Shown here in pieces: positions 12,609 to 22,043 of a DNA stretch of 34,769 bases. The position numbers and the translations under genes were made by a program. The stretch comes from a virus. Location of the stretch: positions 1 through 34,769 of IMG/VR virus record IMGVR_UViG_3300042485_000012. One strand, given 5' to 3'. The first letter of the stretch is position 1; every line of letters begins with the position of its first letter. Under the pieces are notes generated by a model that saw only the letters and a list, made by a program, of their open reading frames with translations, searched no databases and had not been told where the DNA came from.

Positions 12609-14627
12609 TTACTCACCCAATAAAGTAGCAGGTGCAGCACCAGCAGAGGTTGAGTAACCTGCGCGTCGAGTGGACTCGCCTAGTGCTCTGCGTTGCAGTT
12701 CTTGCATGACAGGGGATATTCCCATGAGGAGTTGCTGTTGCTGGTTAAAGCTAGGGTTTAAGACGCTACGGGATAAGGCTTCTGCGACATTCTGATCAAT
12801 GCCTTGGATGCGTGGACCGAGCTGGCGGTAGAGGTTAGTCATACCACCAAGCACATTACCACCAGCCATTTGAGCACCAGCACCGATCAAGTCTGTGGGT
12901 GATGGTCCTGCCATCTCAGCAATGTCTTGCTGGATAGGTGCAGTTGGTGAACCACCCTCAATGCGAGAGCGAGTGATAGCCATCTGGCGCTCACGCTCTA
13001 GGTTCTTAACGAATGCCTCGTACTCACCTTGAGAGTTAAAGACGGTGCGCATACGGTCACGCATCTCACGACTATTGATGAATCTGCCAGCAATGTCACC
13101 AGTCTCCTTCATGCCGTATATTTCGTCACGCAAAGACTGAACTGCACCGAGTCGATACATCTGGCGCTCACCGTCGTCGGATAACTTAGCCAACTCGCGA
13201 TTAATCTCTGCTGGAGACTTACGCAAGAACTTATTAGAGCCAGCCTCTAGAGCGTCTTTAAGCAATGACTCACTAGCGAATGTCTTGACTGCCTCACCAT
13301 AGACAGGCACGCCAGTCTGCTTGTCTGTAATGGCATTGAGTAATTCAATACGCAAGTCATTTAAGTCATTGGCGCGAGTAGTCTTGCCAGCTCTTTTAGC
13401 CTCGTTTGCTGCGTCGCCAACATACTTGTAAGCCTTGTCCAGCATCAGCATACTGTTTGGCGGTAGATCAGCATATTGCGGTAATCCGCGAGCACTCTCA
13501 ATGGCTGTCTTGATGTCGCGTGACTTAGCCAGCAGTTCGTCAATCTTCGGAGAGTAGACCTCACCAGCAGCAAAGGCTTGCTCGTACAAAGGTCTAGCCT
13601 TCTCAGCGCGAGTCTTGATGATCTCGTCAGCAACCTCACCAATGTCACGCGCACCGACTGCTGTTAAGTCTGTGATGTCTTTGGTGATCCTTGGACCAGC
13701 GCCTACGGCACGCTCCACAAGCATCTGACGCACATCTGTCTGAGCACCGCTTGGGACTGCCATCGCACCGCGTGCAAGCCTACGCATAGACTCGCCACCA
13801 ATGTCTGCCAATGTCTCATCTCTACCACCTAGAATGCGAACTGTCTCAGCCTGACGCGCAGCTAACTGCTCAGGACTTGTGCCTTCGCGTATCAATGCGC
13901 GTGCTATCAACTCCTGCGCCTTAGTCTCTGCTGTTTGTGCTGGAGCGCCTGTTAAGACATTTGCAATCTTGCGTCCTACTGGTGCGACTACGGTACTGAC
14001 AGCAGGAGCTGCTGCACCCATGCCTAGACCTAAGCCACCACCAAGCAAACCACCCGTAACGCGACTTGGTAGACCGCCTTCAGCTCCACCGACACCAGAC
14101 GCAACGCCTGATGCAACACCATAACCAGCGCCACGACCCATTTGAGCCAGTAGGCTTGGAGCTTTCTGAGCAATAGTCTGCGCCATCCTTGCACCAGTTG
14201 CCTCAAGTGCAGGAGCTGCTGCGCCACCAGTCAGATATGTTGCACCAAGTGCAGCAGCCACAGGCGCTAAACCGCCACCTATCTCTGCCATTGTTGAGCG
14301 TACAGGATACTGCTCACCATATTCCTTGAGTCCAGCCCTGACGCGGGAAAGCATCTGCTCGTATTGAGGACCGCTAATAGCGCCAGCCCTAAACGCTGCT
14401 TCTATCTCGTCAGCAGTATTGAATGTCAAACCTTGTAGGAATGGTCCTGCAATGGTTGAAGGGATAGGAGCACCGCCAGCCTTGGTTGCGGTTTTAATCG
14501 CTTGCTCATAGCGTGATATAGAAAATCCCTCAGACTTTAAGTAGGAGGCAACCATCTCAGGTGACTGACCTTGCTGCTGCAAGGTTTTGACATTTTGCTG
14601 GACGCGTTCAATATTTGTATCAGCCAT
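12609..14627 (-). CDS. Internal virion (ejection) protein
   Basis: The 672-residue protein is probably carried in the capsid and ejected with the DNA. Residues 1-90 are helical and begin MADTNIERVQQNVKTLQQQG. Residues 105-215 are Gly/Ala-rich and hydrophobic (APVAAALGATYLTGGAAAPA, GGLLGGGLGLGMGAAAPAV) and could insert into a membrane. The remaining two thirds are long charged helices (DVRQMLVERAVGAGPRITKD). Such layout matches ejection proteins of P22/T7-like phages in general, though no named family is evident. GAGGTTACAG before the ATG is the ribosome site. Confidence 0.7.
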   Translation of the reverse strand: MADTNIERVQQNVKTLQQQGQSPEMVASYLKSEGFSISRYEQAIKTATKAGGAPIPSTIAGPFLQGLTFNTADEIEAAFRAGAISGPQYEQMLSRVRAGLKEYGEQYPVRSTMAEIGGGLAPVAAALGATYLTGGAAAPALEATGARMAQTIAQKAPSLLAQMGRGAGYGVASGVASGVGGAEGGLPSRVTGGLLGGGLGLGMGAAAPAVSTVVAPVGRKIANVLTGAPAQTAETKAQELIARALIREGTSPEQLAARQAETVRILGGRDETLADIGGESMRRLARGAMAVPSGAQTDVRQMLVERAVGAGPRITKDITDLTAVGARDIGEVADEIIKTRAEKARPLYEQAFAAGEVYSPKIDELLAKSRDIKTAIESARGLPQYADLPPNSMLMLDKAYKYVGDAANEAKRAGKTTRANDLNDLRIELLNAITDKQTGVPVYGEAVKTFASESLLKDALEAGSNKFLRKSPAEINRELAKLSDDGERQMYRLGAVQSLRDEIYGMKETGDIAGRFINSREMRDRMRTVFNSQGEYEAFVKNLERERQMAITRSRIEGGSPTAPIQQDIAEMAGPSPTDLIGAGAQMAGGNVLGGMTNLYRQLGPRIQGIDQNVAEALSRSVLNPSFNQQQQLLMGISPVMQELQRRALGESTRRAGYSTSAGAAPATLLGE

Positions 14628-14636
14628 CTGTAACCT

Positions 14637-16139
14637 CTACTCGTTTGGTTTTCTTAGATTAAATCTCTGCCACCACTCTTGACGAGTCTGCGGAATGTTT
14701 GTTGTGGTTGCGCCACCAATGATCTGCTCTGGTGTCTGTACACGCTTGAATGGATCGAATACAACCTGATTAGGATCAAGTTTGTAGTTCTTTGCGACTT
14801 CGGTATAGCGACTCATTAAGTCGTTAGACATTACGCGCTGAGACTCAACAAGGTTTCTGGCTTGCTGTAAGAAATCAGAGCGAATCTTCTCGTTGAGACG
14901 CTCACCACTTAAAGCCTTGTTGTACATATTGCGTACCGAATCAGGTACGCTTCCAGCGTTCTGAGCTGTGGCGAATTCACCCTCACGCACAACAGACGAT
15001 GGGTCTAGAACCTTCATAAAGCCGTACACCATAGCGATGTCACCAGCAGGGGAAGGATTCTTCGCTGCGGTTTCAATCTTTTGATACGCTTGACCAAGTT
15101 CAACATAAGGCTTGACTTGCGCTTGAAATTCATTACGCAAGTCTTTCTCATTTCCAAATGTCTTGCCTTGCAATGGAATGATCGGGATCAATGGTTGTGG
15201 TCCAGTAGGCGCTGCTTGAGGTGCGCCAGCACCACCAGTAGGTGCAGTTGTAGAAGGTGCGCCAGTAGGACGAGGAGCACCGCCACCCATACCGCCACCA
15301 CCGCCAACTTGGAAGTAACCACCAGCTTCTGCACCACCAACAATTTGAGGTGCAAGAGTTTGTGTGTATGTCTCACCACCTTTAAGTTGAGACTTATCAA
15401 TAGCAACAGTACGACCGCCAAGGTTTTGCAATACAACATCACGCTTTGGACCAAATCCAGTAACGGTTTGCAGACGACCAGTATCAAACTGTTGCACCAT
15501 GATTGGCTTGCCAGTCGTTGCATCAGTCACCTCAAATGGTGCGCCTGATACCTTTTCCATTGGCTTGATTTTTTGAGCCTTCTCAAGATACTTAGATGCC
15601 TCTTCAGACATTCCATATCTTTCAGCAATTTTGTATTTATTCATTGCGTCTTGATACAACATATCTTGCTCAGACATTTGTGGCGCTGGCATTCTGACTT
15701 GTTGACCAATTAAGTTTGCACGCGCAACGGTAGGACCAGCAGGTAGACCCTCCATAGATATGGCTTGATCTGGTGTGATCGTTGTGACTTCACCACCACC
15801 ACCACCCATTTGCGGTTGCATTTGTTGCGTTTGCAAAGCTCTGCGGAAGTCTTCCATACGCTTGGCTTCCATTAGTTTCTGTCGTGTCAACAAACTCTGG
15901 ACAGCACCCTGCTGTGCTTGCTGATAGCCCTGAGAACCTGCTTGCAAAGCACCGCCAAGTGCTTGACCTAAAGAGATAGGTGTGCGACTTGGACCGCCAG
16001 CCTGTAAGAGCGCTGCTGCTGCTTGCAGCATTGCTTGGTTTCTAATTCCACTTTGCTGGTCTGCACTTAGATAGTCTTCAAGTCCAGTACCACCACCGCC
16101 AAAGAGTAAACCGCCAAAGTCTTGCATTGTTGCCATCAT
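14637..16139 (-). CDS. Internal virion protein, Gln/Gly-rich
   Basis: The 500-residue protein has an Ala/Gln-rich helical start (MLQAAAALLQAGGPSRTPIS, then GSQGYQQAQQGAVQSLL), a Gly/Pro/Thr linker at about 275-320 (GGGGGMGGGAPRPTGAPST) and a helical end. Such low-complexity proteins between tail and ejection genes are usually virion parts. AAGGAG is four bases before the first ATG and seven before the second, so either could be used; a third in-frame ATG follows. It lies seven bases after the preceding gene. Confidence 0.7.
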   Translation of the reverse strand: MMATMQDFGGLLFGGGGTGLEDYLSADQQSGIRNQAMLQAAAALLQAGGPSRTPISLGQALGGALQAGSQGYQQAQQGAVQSLLTRQKLMEAKRMEDFRRALQTQQMQPQMGGGGGEVTTITPDQAISMEGLPAGPTVARANLIGQQVRMPAPQMSEQDMLYQDAMNKYKIAERYGMSEEASKYLEKAQKIKPMEKVSGAPFEVTDATTGKPIMVQQFDTGRLQTVTGFGPKRDVVLQNLGGRTVAIDKSQLKGGETYTQTLAPQIVGGAEAGGYFQVGGGGGMGGGAPRPTGAPSTTAPTGGAGAPQAAPTGPQPLIPIIPLQGKTFGNEKDLRNEFQAQVKPYVELGQAYQKIETAAKNPSPAGDIAMVYGFMKVLDPSSVVREGEFATAQNAGSVPDSVRNMYNKALSGERLNEKIRSDFLQQARNLVESQRVMSNDLMSRYTEVAKNYKLDPNQVVFDPFKRVQTPEQIIGGATTTNIPQTRQEWWQRFNLRKPNE

Positions 16140-16146
16140 TTACTCC

Positions 16147-17487
16147 TTAACCTAAGAATCCAAGCAGACCGCCAGCAGCAGCACCATAGCCAGCATACTC
16201 AGGATTAGCAGTTCCACCGATTAACTTACCAAGTTGAGCGCCACCCAAAGCACCGCCAAGACCTGACGCTGCTTGATTTCGATAGATGGGAGATGTTGTG
16301 CTTTCTCCGATCCTTGCAGGTTGCAAGCTCAATGCGCCTTGCGCAATATTGAGTCTCTCAAGTCCTAGACCGCGAGCTGCATCGAGCTTTTGCTGCTCGT
16401 ACTGCTGCATCATTTGTTGCTGTGCCAAGCCTAAGTTCTGAGCCTGTGCAAAGCCACCTTGACGAAGTTGTGCAGCCAAGTTACCTGCATTGCGTAATGC
16501 TGCTTCGTCTACCAATGATCTGGTGACTGCTTGGCGTGTACCGCCAAACGCTCCTGCTGCCGTAGCCCTTGCGCCTTCAGCAGATATTTGACCTTGACGA
16601 GCACGCTCAATGTCAGCCAATGTGTTTTGTACTACTTGGTTCTCGTAAGGGTTCATGTACTGCTGAACCATGCCTAAGTTGTACTCAGGATATGGTGCAA
16701 ACTGTCTTTGTCCTAGACTAGCTCCAACCGTTCTCGCTTCTTCCAAGTTGCGTAGATATGCTGCCTTGACATCTGGGTCAATGCTAGTTGTTGCGGTGCT
16801 TGATGTTGGTGTGCTACCGCCCAAAGCCTTGGCTGCTGCTGTTCCTATACCTAGCGCAGCCAATGGGTTTTCTTTAGCAAAGTTAAGAGCACCACTTACT
16901 AAGTTTCCAGCACCGCCACCGCCAGAAGCAGCATTAGCAGCAGCAACAGAGCTGGCAGCAGCACCAGCACCAGCAGCGCCTCCAATGCCTCCAGAAGTAA
17001 TACCACCACCTGCACCAGTACCTGCCATGTCACCTAAAGCTGTACTAAATTCTGAAGGAAGAGTTCTAGGATATTGCGTTAATTGGCTAAGGACTTCGTT
17101 GTAGGTAGTAGGACCGAGAGCACTACCAGCAGCAGCAGCGGCCTGTGCTTGACTAAGAGCCGAACTAGCAAGGTAAGCATTGTCAGCAGCGACTGCTGCA
17201 TTTGCACCAGACAATATGCCACCCTCTGCGCCAGTTGGAATACCTTGACTTGCCAGATAAATAGCTGCTGCAATCTTGGCTTCTGGCGGTATAGCGTCGT
17301 CAACTTCTGCCAAAACATCCGACACATTACCAACCGTATCGGTAATGCCACCTTCAATTTGTCCAAGTATTCCACCACTACCGCCAATAAAACCTCCTGT
17401 TTTTTCAAACGATTGTGAAAGACCTTGCCCAACATTATTGATGGCGCTGCCTAAAGAACCAGTTATATCGCTTACGACTCCACCCAT
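16147..17487 (-). CDS. Internal virion protein, Ala/Gly-rich
   Basis: The 446-residue protein starts with amphipathic, Gly-rich sequence and has a long Ala/Gly stretch at about 150-215. The second half includes QYMNPYENQVVQNTLADIER and ARATAAGAFGGTRQAVTRS, a pattern I recall from virion proteins of many podovirus-like metagenomic phages, then a Gln-rich helix (QQQMMQQYEQQKLDAARGL) and a glycine-zipper end (AAGGLLGFLG). It probably works with the next two proteins in DNA ejection. GGGAG precedes the ATG. Confidence 0.7.
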   Translation of the reverse strand: MGGVVSDITGSLGSAINNVGQGLSQSFEKTGGFIGGSGGILGQIEGGITDTVGNVSDVLAEVDDAIPPEAKIAAAIYLASQGIPTGAEGGILSGANAAVAADNAYLASSALSQAQAAAAAGSALGPTTYNEVLSQLTQYPRTLPSEFSTALGDMAGTGAGGGITSGGIGGAAGAGAAASSVAAANAASGGGGAGNLVSGALNFAKENPLAALGIGTAAAKALGGSTPTSSTATTSIDPDVKAAYLRNLEEARTVGASLGQRQFAPYPEYNLGMVQQYMNPYENQVVQNTLADIERARQGQISAEGARATAAGAFGGTRQAVTRSLVDEAALRNAGNLAAQLRQGGFAQAQNLGLAQQQMMQQYEQQKLDAARGLGLERLNIAQGALSLQPARIGESTTSPIYRNQAASGLGGALGGAQLGKLIGGTANPEYAGYGAAAGGLLGFLG

Positions 17488-17500
17488 ATCATCTCCCTTG

Positions 17501-17839
17501 CTACGCGTTAGCGTAAATAAAAGCCTTCGATCCGTCTAATAGTGATATTTGACATTTCTCAGACCAGCCAAATGACTTGGCAAATCTTGCAAGTTTGATG
17601 TCATCTTCGCGTATCAGCGCGTAGATAGGCTTCCCAATTAAATCCTCCACAAGAGCAAAGTCTCTATGACAACCTCTTTTGACTTCAGCCGACCATCTTC
17701 TGATGTCGATGTGAAACCAAAGAAGACCCTCAAAGAACTCCAAGTAAAAGATGTAATCCTCTCGGATACATACAGGTACTTTTCCTGCCCTTAATTCTTG
17801 ACTCAATTCTAAGTCACCGCTTACCCATTGCGACAACAT
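17501..17839 (-). CDS. Small protein between gp10-like and ejection genes
   Basis: The frame gives about 112 residues from the ATG at 17837-17839 and overlaps the end of the gp10-like gene by 26 bases. Aromatic-rich strands (DYIFYLEFFEGLLWFHIDIR) are followed by helix-strand units ending LLDGSKAFIYANA. The position just before the internal virion proteins and the strand order recall acetyltransferase-fold proteins such as T7 gp13, but this is a guess. The start is uncertain: a TTG codon near 17806 behind GGTGA, or an upstream TTG at 17857, are alternatives. Confidence 0.6.
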   Translation of the reverse strand: MLSQWVSGDLELSQELRAGKVPVCIREDYIFYLEFFEGLLWFHIDIRRWSAEVKRGCHRDFALVEDLIGKPIYALIREDDIKLARFAKSFGWSEKCQISLLDGSKAFIYANA

Positions 17840-19295
17840 CAAAACGGTTAACGCCAACGCGCCAATCGTCTAAGACATTGCCCGTGTATCTAACCTTGAC
17901 CTGTCTGGCAGCGAATCTCACATCTGTGGGTTGTGACGCTGTATACGGTCCATAAGTCGTCTCAGTCGCCATCGGGTACATCCGAGTCTTGAAGGACACA
18001 ACGACCTCACCTAGCGTTTGCTCGTCAGGTATGACGCGACGCACCGACATGATGTTGTCGCCAGCACCGATCTCGTAAGGACCAGACTCAGCGTAGGGGA
18101 CAGCACCGTCGTAAGTGAATCCGACTTCGTGCTCGTAGATGTAGCCGTCAGTTGAGATCATCAAAGGATTGGTGAATACGCCTCTGTCAGTTCCAGCAGT
18201 CCGAGCCAAAGTGCCAATAGCCCAATGCCCTTCACGGTAGTTGTAGACGACATAGGAGTCGTTCTCATTGCTGGCGCTAGACGGGTAAAACCATATGATC
18301 TCGCCATACTTACTATTGTGGACAGCGTAGACCTTGCTTGACTGGTTGTAGTTGATGTTCTGGAAGATGTAGTCACCAACATCTGACACCAAGGGCTTGA
18401 CATAGCCGTCATATACCCAGAAGCCTGACTTAGACATCCAAATGGCTGCCGTATCAATGGCTGCTACTGCCTGTGAGGAGATCACGCCACAGCCTGACCC
18501 TGCCTTCTCAAAGGAGTAGACATAAGGCAGACCGATGTATGTCGCCACATGGACATCGACATCTGTAAAGATTAGATTGATACCTCGGACGCGCTTGCCA
18601 CACTTTATTGAGCCGACTGAATTGATCTCAAAGTCACCTGCCTGATTGGTTGCCGATGGTGTCCAAACGGTATTGTTTTCTTGATCACACCAAGATACCT
18701 TGCGTGGATTTCCTGACGCGCCAAGAGCAAAGACAAATCTTTCTGCTGTCGTCATCACAGCCTCGCAGCTCGTTGGCGCGTTAGTAATCGCCACCGCCTT
18801 TGTTGGCGTGGTAAAGCCTAACTGCCACTCAAGGAGCTGACCGTCGGCAGATGAACACGCAACCAGATACTCGCCCCATGAGTCCATTGACCAAGTAGTC
18901 GCTGGAATGATTGCACCTAAATCTGGACGCGCCACACCGTAGGCAGAAGAGCCATAAGTGCCGTAGCCGTAACCAGTCTTTAGCGTTGCGTCTGTGATGC
19001 CAGATATGAATGTTGTTGGCGTGATGTCCTTTAAGACTCCACCCTCACTCATTGCGTAGAGCTTTGTAGGCGTGCCAGCAGCAATGTATCTTTCATCAGA
19101 GTTAGTACGCCATGTCAGCATTCCACGACTGACACCAGTCATCTGAGAGGTTGAGCGCTTACGCCACCCGCCCCAAGGTCTTAGCGTGTTCTCAAACCAT
19201 CTGACTAGATTGGAGTCAAACCAGCGACCCGCAGACTGGTACTCAGTACCGTTACGGTATACGCCAGCAGGGATTTTGATTGGTACGAGTGCCAT
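17814..19295 (-). CDS. Tail protein, P22 gp10-like DNA stabilisation/nozzle protein
   Basis: This 493-residue protein begins MALVPIKIPAGVYRNGTEYQ and continues with repeated beta-sheet units holding GVSRGMLTWRTNSDERYIAA and many Trp/Tyr/Gly pairs, as in beta-propeller tail proteins. The layout and C-terminal strands (DVRFAARQVKVRYTGN) resemble packaged-DNA stabilisation proteins such as P22 gp10, which form the tail tube end and keep DNA in. It sits between a C1q-like protein and the ejection genes, as expected for a short-tail part. There is no strong ribosome site. Assignment is by pattern, at moderate confidence. Confidence 0.65.
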   Translation of the reverse strand: MALVPIKIPAGVYRNGTEYQSAGRWFDSNLVRWFENTLRPWGGWRKRSTSQMTGVSRGMLTWRTNSDERYIAAGTPTKLYAMSEGGVLKDITPTTFISGITDATLKTGYGYGTYGSSAYGVARPDLGAIIPATTWSMDSWGEYLVACSSADGQLLEWQLGFTTPTKAVAITNAPTSCEAVMTTAERFVFALGASGNPRKVSWCDQENNTVWTPSATNQAGDFEINSVGSIKCGKRVRGINLIFTDVDVHVATYIGLPYVYSFEKAGSGCGVISSQAVAAIDTAAIWMSKSGFWVYDGYVKPLVSDVGDYIFQNINYNQSSKVYAVHNSKYGEIIWFYPSSASNENDSYVVYNYREGHWAIGTLARTAGTDRGVFTNPLMISTDGYIYEHEVGFTYDGAVPYAESGPYEIGAGDNIMSVRRVIPDEQTLGEVVVSFKTRMYPMATETTYGPYTASQPTDVRFAARQVKVRYTGNVLDDWRVGVNRFDVVAMGKR

Positions 19296-19304
19296 AGGGT
19301 CTAA

Positions 19305-19958
19305 TTATGCTGAAAGATTGGACACAAAGGTAACCGTCGCAATGACAGACGGTATAGATGGTCTTGTTGGTGTGGAGCTGGCAGCGTAGTGCTCAATGTA
19401 TGCGCCAACATCTGAAGTGCGCCACATCAGTTGAACATAGTCGTTTGTGTCAAGACTTACAAAGAAGTTCATTGCACCAATAAGGTGAAATGGGTCTCCA
19501 GCACTTTTCCTTGGCGCTAGTCCAAAGCGTGAGTTTGACTTGTCGATGTTTGTGCCGTTCTTTCTAAACCAGATGTCAACATCCACAGACGCATTCGTCG
19601 TGTTTACTAACTGCACGCTGAACTGAATGTTATAAATTCCAGCCTGAGACACATTAAGCCTTGACGAGTTAGACAAGGTTACGCCATTGTTGAAGTCAGT
19701 TGTGTCGAAGGTTATGGCGTAGGCAGTCGTTGTATTGGCTGCCGTCTGGTCTGTGCCGTCTTGGAATGCCCCGTAAGGGTTGTTTAGAAACCTACCACCG
19801 CGAGGTGACGCAATGGATTGCAAGGCATTGGTTAACTTCAAGAAGAAGGTGCGCAACGCACCATTCGTTTGCGCAACCGTCAGACGGTCATACCTGTCTT
19901 GCGGATTAGGCAGGTCTGGTACGGCTGGAGTCTGGAGCTGCTGGTAGAAGTTCGTCAT
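19305..19958 (-). CDS. C1q/TNF-like trimeric virion protein
   Basis: The 217-residue protein has a helical N-terminus of about 50 residues (RYDRLTVAQTNGALRTFFLK) and a jelly-roll C-terminal domain with strands such as AGIYNIQFSVQLVNTTNASV and NDYVQLMWRTSDVGAYIEHY. That strand and aromatic pattern is typical of C1q/TNF-like heads, which form trimers. It is probably a head fibre or tail appendage that binds the host or its surroundings. The endolysin gene upstream overlaps it in ATGA (19955-19958). Confidence 0.7.
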   Translation of the reverse strand: MTNFYQQLQTPAVPDLPNPQDRYDRLTVAQTNGALRTFFLKLTNALQSIASPRGGRFLNNPYGAFQDGTDQTAANTTTAYAITFDTTDFNNGVTLSNSSRLNVSQAGIYNIQFSVQLVNTTNASVDVDIWFRKNGTNIDKSNSRFGLAPRKSAGDPFHLIGAMNFFVSLDTNDYVQLMWRTSDVGAYIEHYAASSTPTRPSIPSVIATVTFVSNLSA

Positions 19959-20422
19959 ACAGCCTTGTTGTACTCGTCTTGAGTCAGCAAACCGATGGCG
20001 TACTTATTCTGAGGTCTGAAGATGGTGAGCTTTTGCTGACGCAATGCTGGCGCAAAGGAGATGTGAGTCCAACCCTTATCGCCAAACTCATGGATCATCT
20101 GGTCAAACTTGATACCTGCTGCGTCGATAGCCTTGCAAACTTCTAATGGAGTGCCAAAGCCTTTGCATACAAAGTCAATAGCCCAGCCGTCCATGTGACT
20201 CGATACCTTGCTACCGCCCACCGCCACATTGACCTCTGGCAGACGAATCCATGAGTTGACATTGATAGCCTTACCAAGTAGCTCTCTGACCTTCTCCATG
20301 CCAGCAGCAGCCACCTTCATGTTCTCTAGTTGCTGTGCGTCTGGTTGATTGCTTATACCGAGCCTTGTGGCGGTATCAGAGTGCGTTGCCTCCTCAAGTG
20401 TGAAGTGTTCACTTAGTTGCAT
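19955..20422 (-). CDS. Endolysin, M15-type peptidase
   Basis: This enzyme would cut peptide bonds in peptidoglycan for lysis. Counting from the ATG at 20420-20422 (155 residues), the zinc site is H76 and D83 in SSHMDGWAIDF and H120 in GWTHISF, with E112 in IHEFGDKG as possible catalytic base. The N-terminal part (LSEHFTLEEATHSDTATRLG) is the usual start of Peptidase_M15_3 proteins. I chose this start because GGGAG is six bases upstream; longer in-frame versions have no ribosome site. It overlaps the upstream membrane protein gene by 14 bases. There is no signal peptide, so it needs a holin. Confidence 0.9.
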   Translation of the reverse strand: MQLSEHFTLEEATHSDTATRLGISNQPDAQQLENMKVAAAGMEKVRELLGKAINVNSWIRLPEVNVAVGGSKVSSHMDGWAIDFVCKGFGTPLEVCKAIDAAGIKFDQMIHEFGDKGWTHISFAPALRQQKLTIFRPQNKYAIGLLTQDEYNKAV

Positions 20423-20726
20423 CATCTTCTCCCACAATGGCTTTTGCAATGGCATTTGATGCCTTGCGTCCTGAGATACCACCCATTGTTCCCACTCCCA
20501 TAAAGGCAATGGCTTTCAAGATTTCAAGAAATATTGCGTCGATTGGTGCGAGTTCGGTCTCTTGCTTCTCAAAGCCGATGAGCCACAAAGTACCAAACGC
20601 AATGCCAAGTACCATGATGGTGATCGACTTGACGACGAATGCCCAGACTTGAACCTCGACCTCTTCCACAGTTGGCTTAGGACGGTTGACCTTAGCCAGC
20701 AATAGTTGCTTTAAGAATTCAATCAT
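20409..20726 (-). CDS. Two-helix membrane protein, holin candidate
   Basis: The 105-residue protein has a charged start, then a hydrophobic helix at about 29-51 (WAFVVKSITIMVLGIAFGTL) and another at about 64-84 (FLEILKAIAFMGVGTMGG), with a charged tail. Two helices and placement between a 3TM holin and the endolysin suggest a holin, antiholin or lysis accessory. It overlaps its neighbours: ATGA with the 3TM holin gene (20723-20726) and 14 bases with the endolysin. Confidence 0.7.
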   Translation of the reverse strand: MIEFLKQLLLAKVNRPKPTVEEVEVQVWAFVVKSITIMVLGIAFGTLWLIGFEKQETELAPIDAIFLEILKAIAFMGVGTMGGISGRKASNAIAKAIVGEDDATK

Positions 20727-21172
20727 TTGCGTTTCTCCATTACCTTCTCAACAGTTCTGCCACCAAAGTAAGCCAACATGATCAGTTGACCCCACTCACC
20801 CAATAACTTCACATAGGTCTCGTTCACATTGATACTAAAAGCAGACATCATGGCGAATAAAAAATACGCGCTCAGGATCGCTATAAGGGTCATAGGACGA
20901 ATGTTTTTTGATAGGTAGGAGTCAGACTTCATGTCTGCTTCCCAGCGCTTTGTAACGGCTTCTAGTTCAGCCTTGGCAAAGTCGGCTTCTACTTCTGCCA
21001 GCTTCGCAGTTGCTGCTGGATCGCCAGCAATAGCCTTTGCAACGGCATCAACAGAATCAGACACGCCAAACTTACTAGCCAGAGCGGTAACAGCAGAAGC
21101 ACCCATAGGACCAGCGACAGCCATTGCCAGCGTGGGTGCGACACCCTTGAGAAGACCGAGTAACTCATTCAT
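20723..21172 (-). CDS. Holin, 3TM gene-transfer-agent type
   Basis: The 149-residue protein resembles the 'holin of 3TMs' family known from gene-transfer agents and many phages. Near the start is a small-residue helix (APTLAMAVAGPMGASAVTAL). A charged helix (KAELEAVTKRWEADMKSDSY) leads to the conserved SKNIRPMT and hydrophobic segments at about 94-112 and 120-135, then FGGRTVEKVMEKRK. It would open the inner membrane to release the M15 endolysin. It is coupled by ATGA to the next lysis gene. Confidence 0.85.
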   Translation of the reverse strand: MNELLGLLKGVAPTLAMAVAGPMGASAVTALASKFGVSDSVDAVAKAIAGDPAATAKLAEVEADFAKAELEAVTKRWEADMKSDSYLSKNIRPMTLIAILSAYFLFAMMSAFSINVNETYVKLLGEWGQLIMLAYFGGRTVEKVMEKRK

Positions 21173-21350
21173 TGCTTTGCCTTTCCATTAACCTTAATTG
21201 TCGGTTTATTTGTCTCTCTTTTTTCTCCAACCTCACCTCGGCTTTTTGTATCTTGATCCACATACTAATCAAGACTGGCGTGATGATTAAGATAATAGTC
21301 AGCATTACACACACAAGGATCAGAATGCTTCGATAAATGAATTTATCCAT
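21165..21350 (-). CDS. Small membrane protein with coiled coil, i-spanin candidate
   Basis: From the ATG at 21348-21350 the protein has 61 residues: MDKFIYRSILILVCVMLTII, a hydrophobic helix to about 33, then a basic coiled coil (KAEVRLEKKERQINRQLRL). A TTG 15 bases upstream is an alternative start; neither has a clear ribosome site. One N-terminal helix plus a periplasmic coiled coil is the shape of an inner-membrane spanin. I see no lipobox partner. It overlaps the upstream gene by 31 bases and the holin gene by eight. Confidence 0.6.
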   Translation of the reverse strand: MDKFIYRSILILVCVMLTIILIITPVLISMWIKIQKAEVRLEKKERQINRQLRLMERQSNE

Positions 21351-22042
21351 ACTGCGTATAGCCAAGAAACTACGAGCAGCGTGATAAACAATCCCATGCC
21401 AAGCTCAATCTTTTCTTGTCTGAACCTTTCCTGTCTGTAAGCCTCTATCTGTCTCCTAATTCTAATTTGTTCCTTGCGTTTTTGCTGTTCTAGTTGAACC
21501 TTGGAATAGATGTTGTTGTAGTTCTCCCAGAGTGGTCCGAGTTGATAAGGCACATTCGCACCTCTCATCATTCCACTCAACTTGACATAGCTCTGGTCTA
21601 GTTCGTTTTTGTAAACAGAGAGTTCCAGAATCGTCTCAGGGTCTGGATCAACGCTTGAAAATACTTCTTCATATTTGATTTCCACATACTCGGTTAACTC
21701 CTTGTGGTGTCTAAAAAAAGCACCTAAATGCTTAATGAATTGCTGAACAATCTCGGCTTCATTAGGGATGTGGGTTGTATAGACTTCCTTCTTTTTCGCC
21801 ACAGGCTTTGCGTCTGTGGCTGCTGGCTTGGACTCGGCTGGCTTTGAGCCACCAAATAATCCACTAAAGAATCCCCATATCCCTTTGACTTCCTTTGCGA
21901 TTGCTTGGGCATCATCGGTTGCCTTCTTTATCTTCTGTACAGCGACCTTGCCTTGAGACAAGGCATCGCAACAGTAGGTGATCCCGTCATACGCCAGTTG
22001 CATTGCCTTGAAAGCAGCGCCAATGGTGATGGGATCAAACAC
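21320..22042 (-). CDS. C-terminally anchored membrane protein in lysis cluster
   Basis: This 240-residue protein is not recognised. It starts at GTG (22040-22042) with a small-residue helix, has a Pro/Ala/Lys linker at about 64-86 (SKPAESKPAATDAKPVAKKK), a helical middle and a long basic coiled coil (RKEQIRIRRQIEAYRQERFR). It ends with one membrane helix at about 215-236 (GLFITLLVVSWLYAVWINSF). It is placed inside the lysis genes, suggesting an envelope role, perhaps with the next small coiled-coil protein. Confidence 0.7.
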   Translation of the reverse strand: MFDPITIGAAFKAMQLAYDGITYCCDALSQGKVAVQKIKKATDDAQAIAKEVKGIWGFFSGLFGGSKPAESKPAATDAKPVAKKKEVYTTHIPNEAEIVQQFIKHLGAFFRHHKELTEYVEIKYEEVFSSVDPDPETILELSVYKNELDQSYVKLSGMMRGANVPYQLGPLWENYNNIYSKVQLEQQKRKEQIRIRRQIEAYRQERFRQEKIELGMGLFITLLVVSWLYAVWINSFIEAF

Positions 22043-22043
22043 A

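Noticed and set aside
15081-15548. A 155-codon plus-strand frame in the internal virion gene
   Set aside because: It is a Cys/Arg/Thr-rich shadow of Gly/Ala codons on the other strand.
20423-20509. Longer start of the endolysin
   Set aside because: The extra 29 residues are the holin-candidate gene read in another frame, and GGGAG fits the ATG at 20420-20422.
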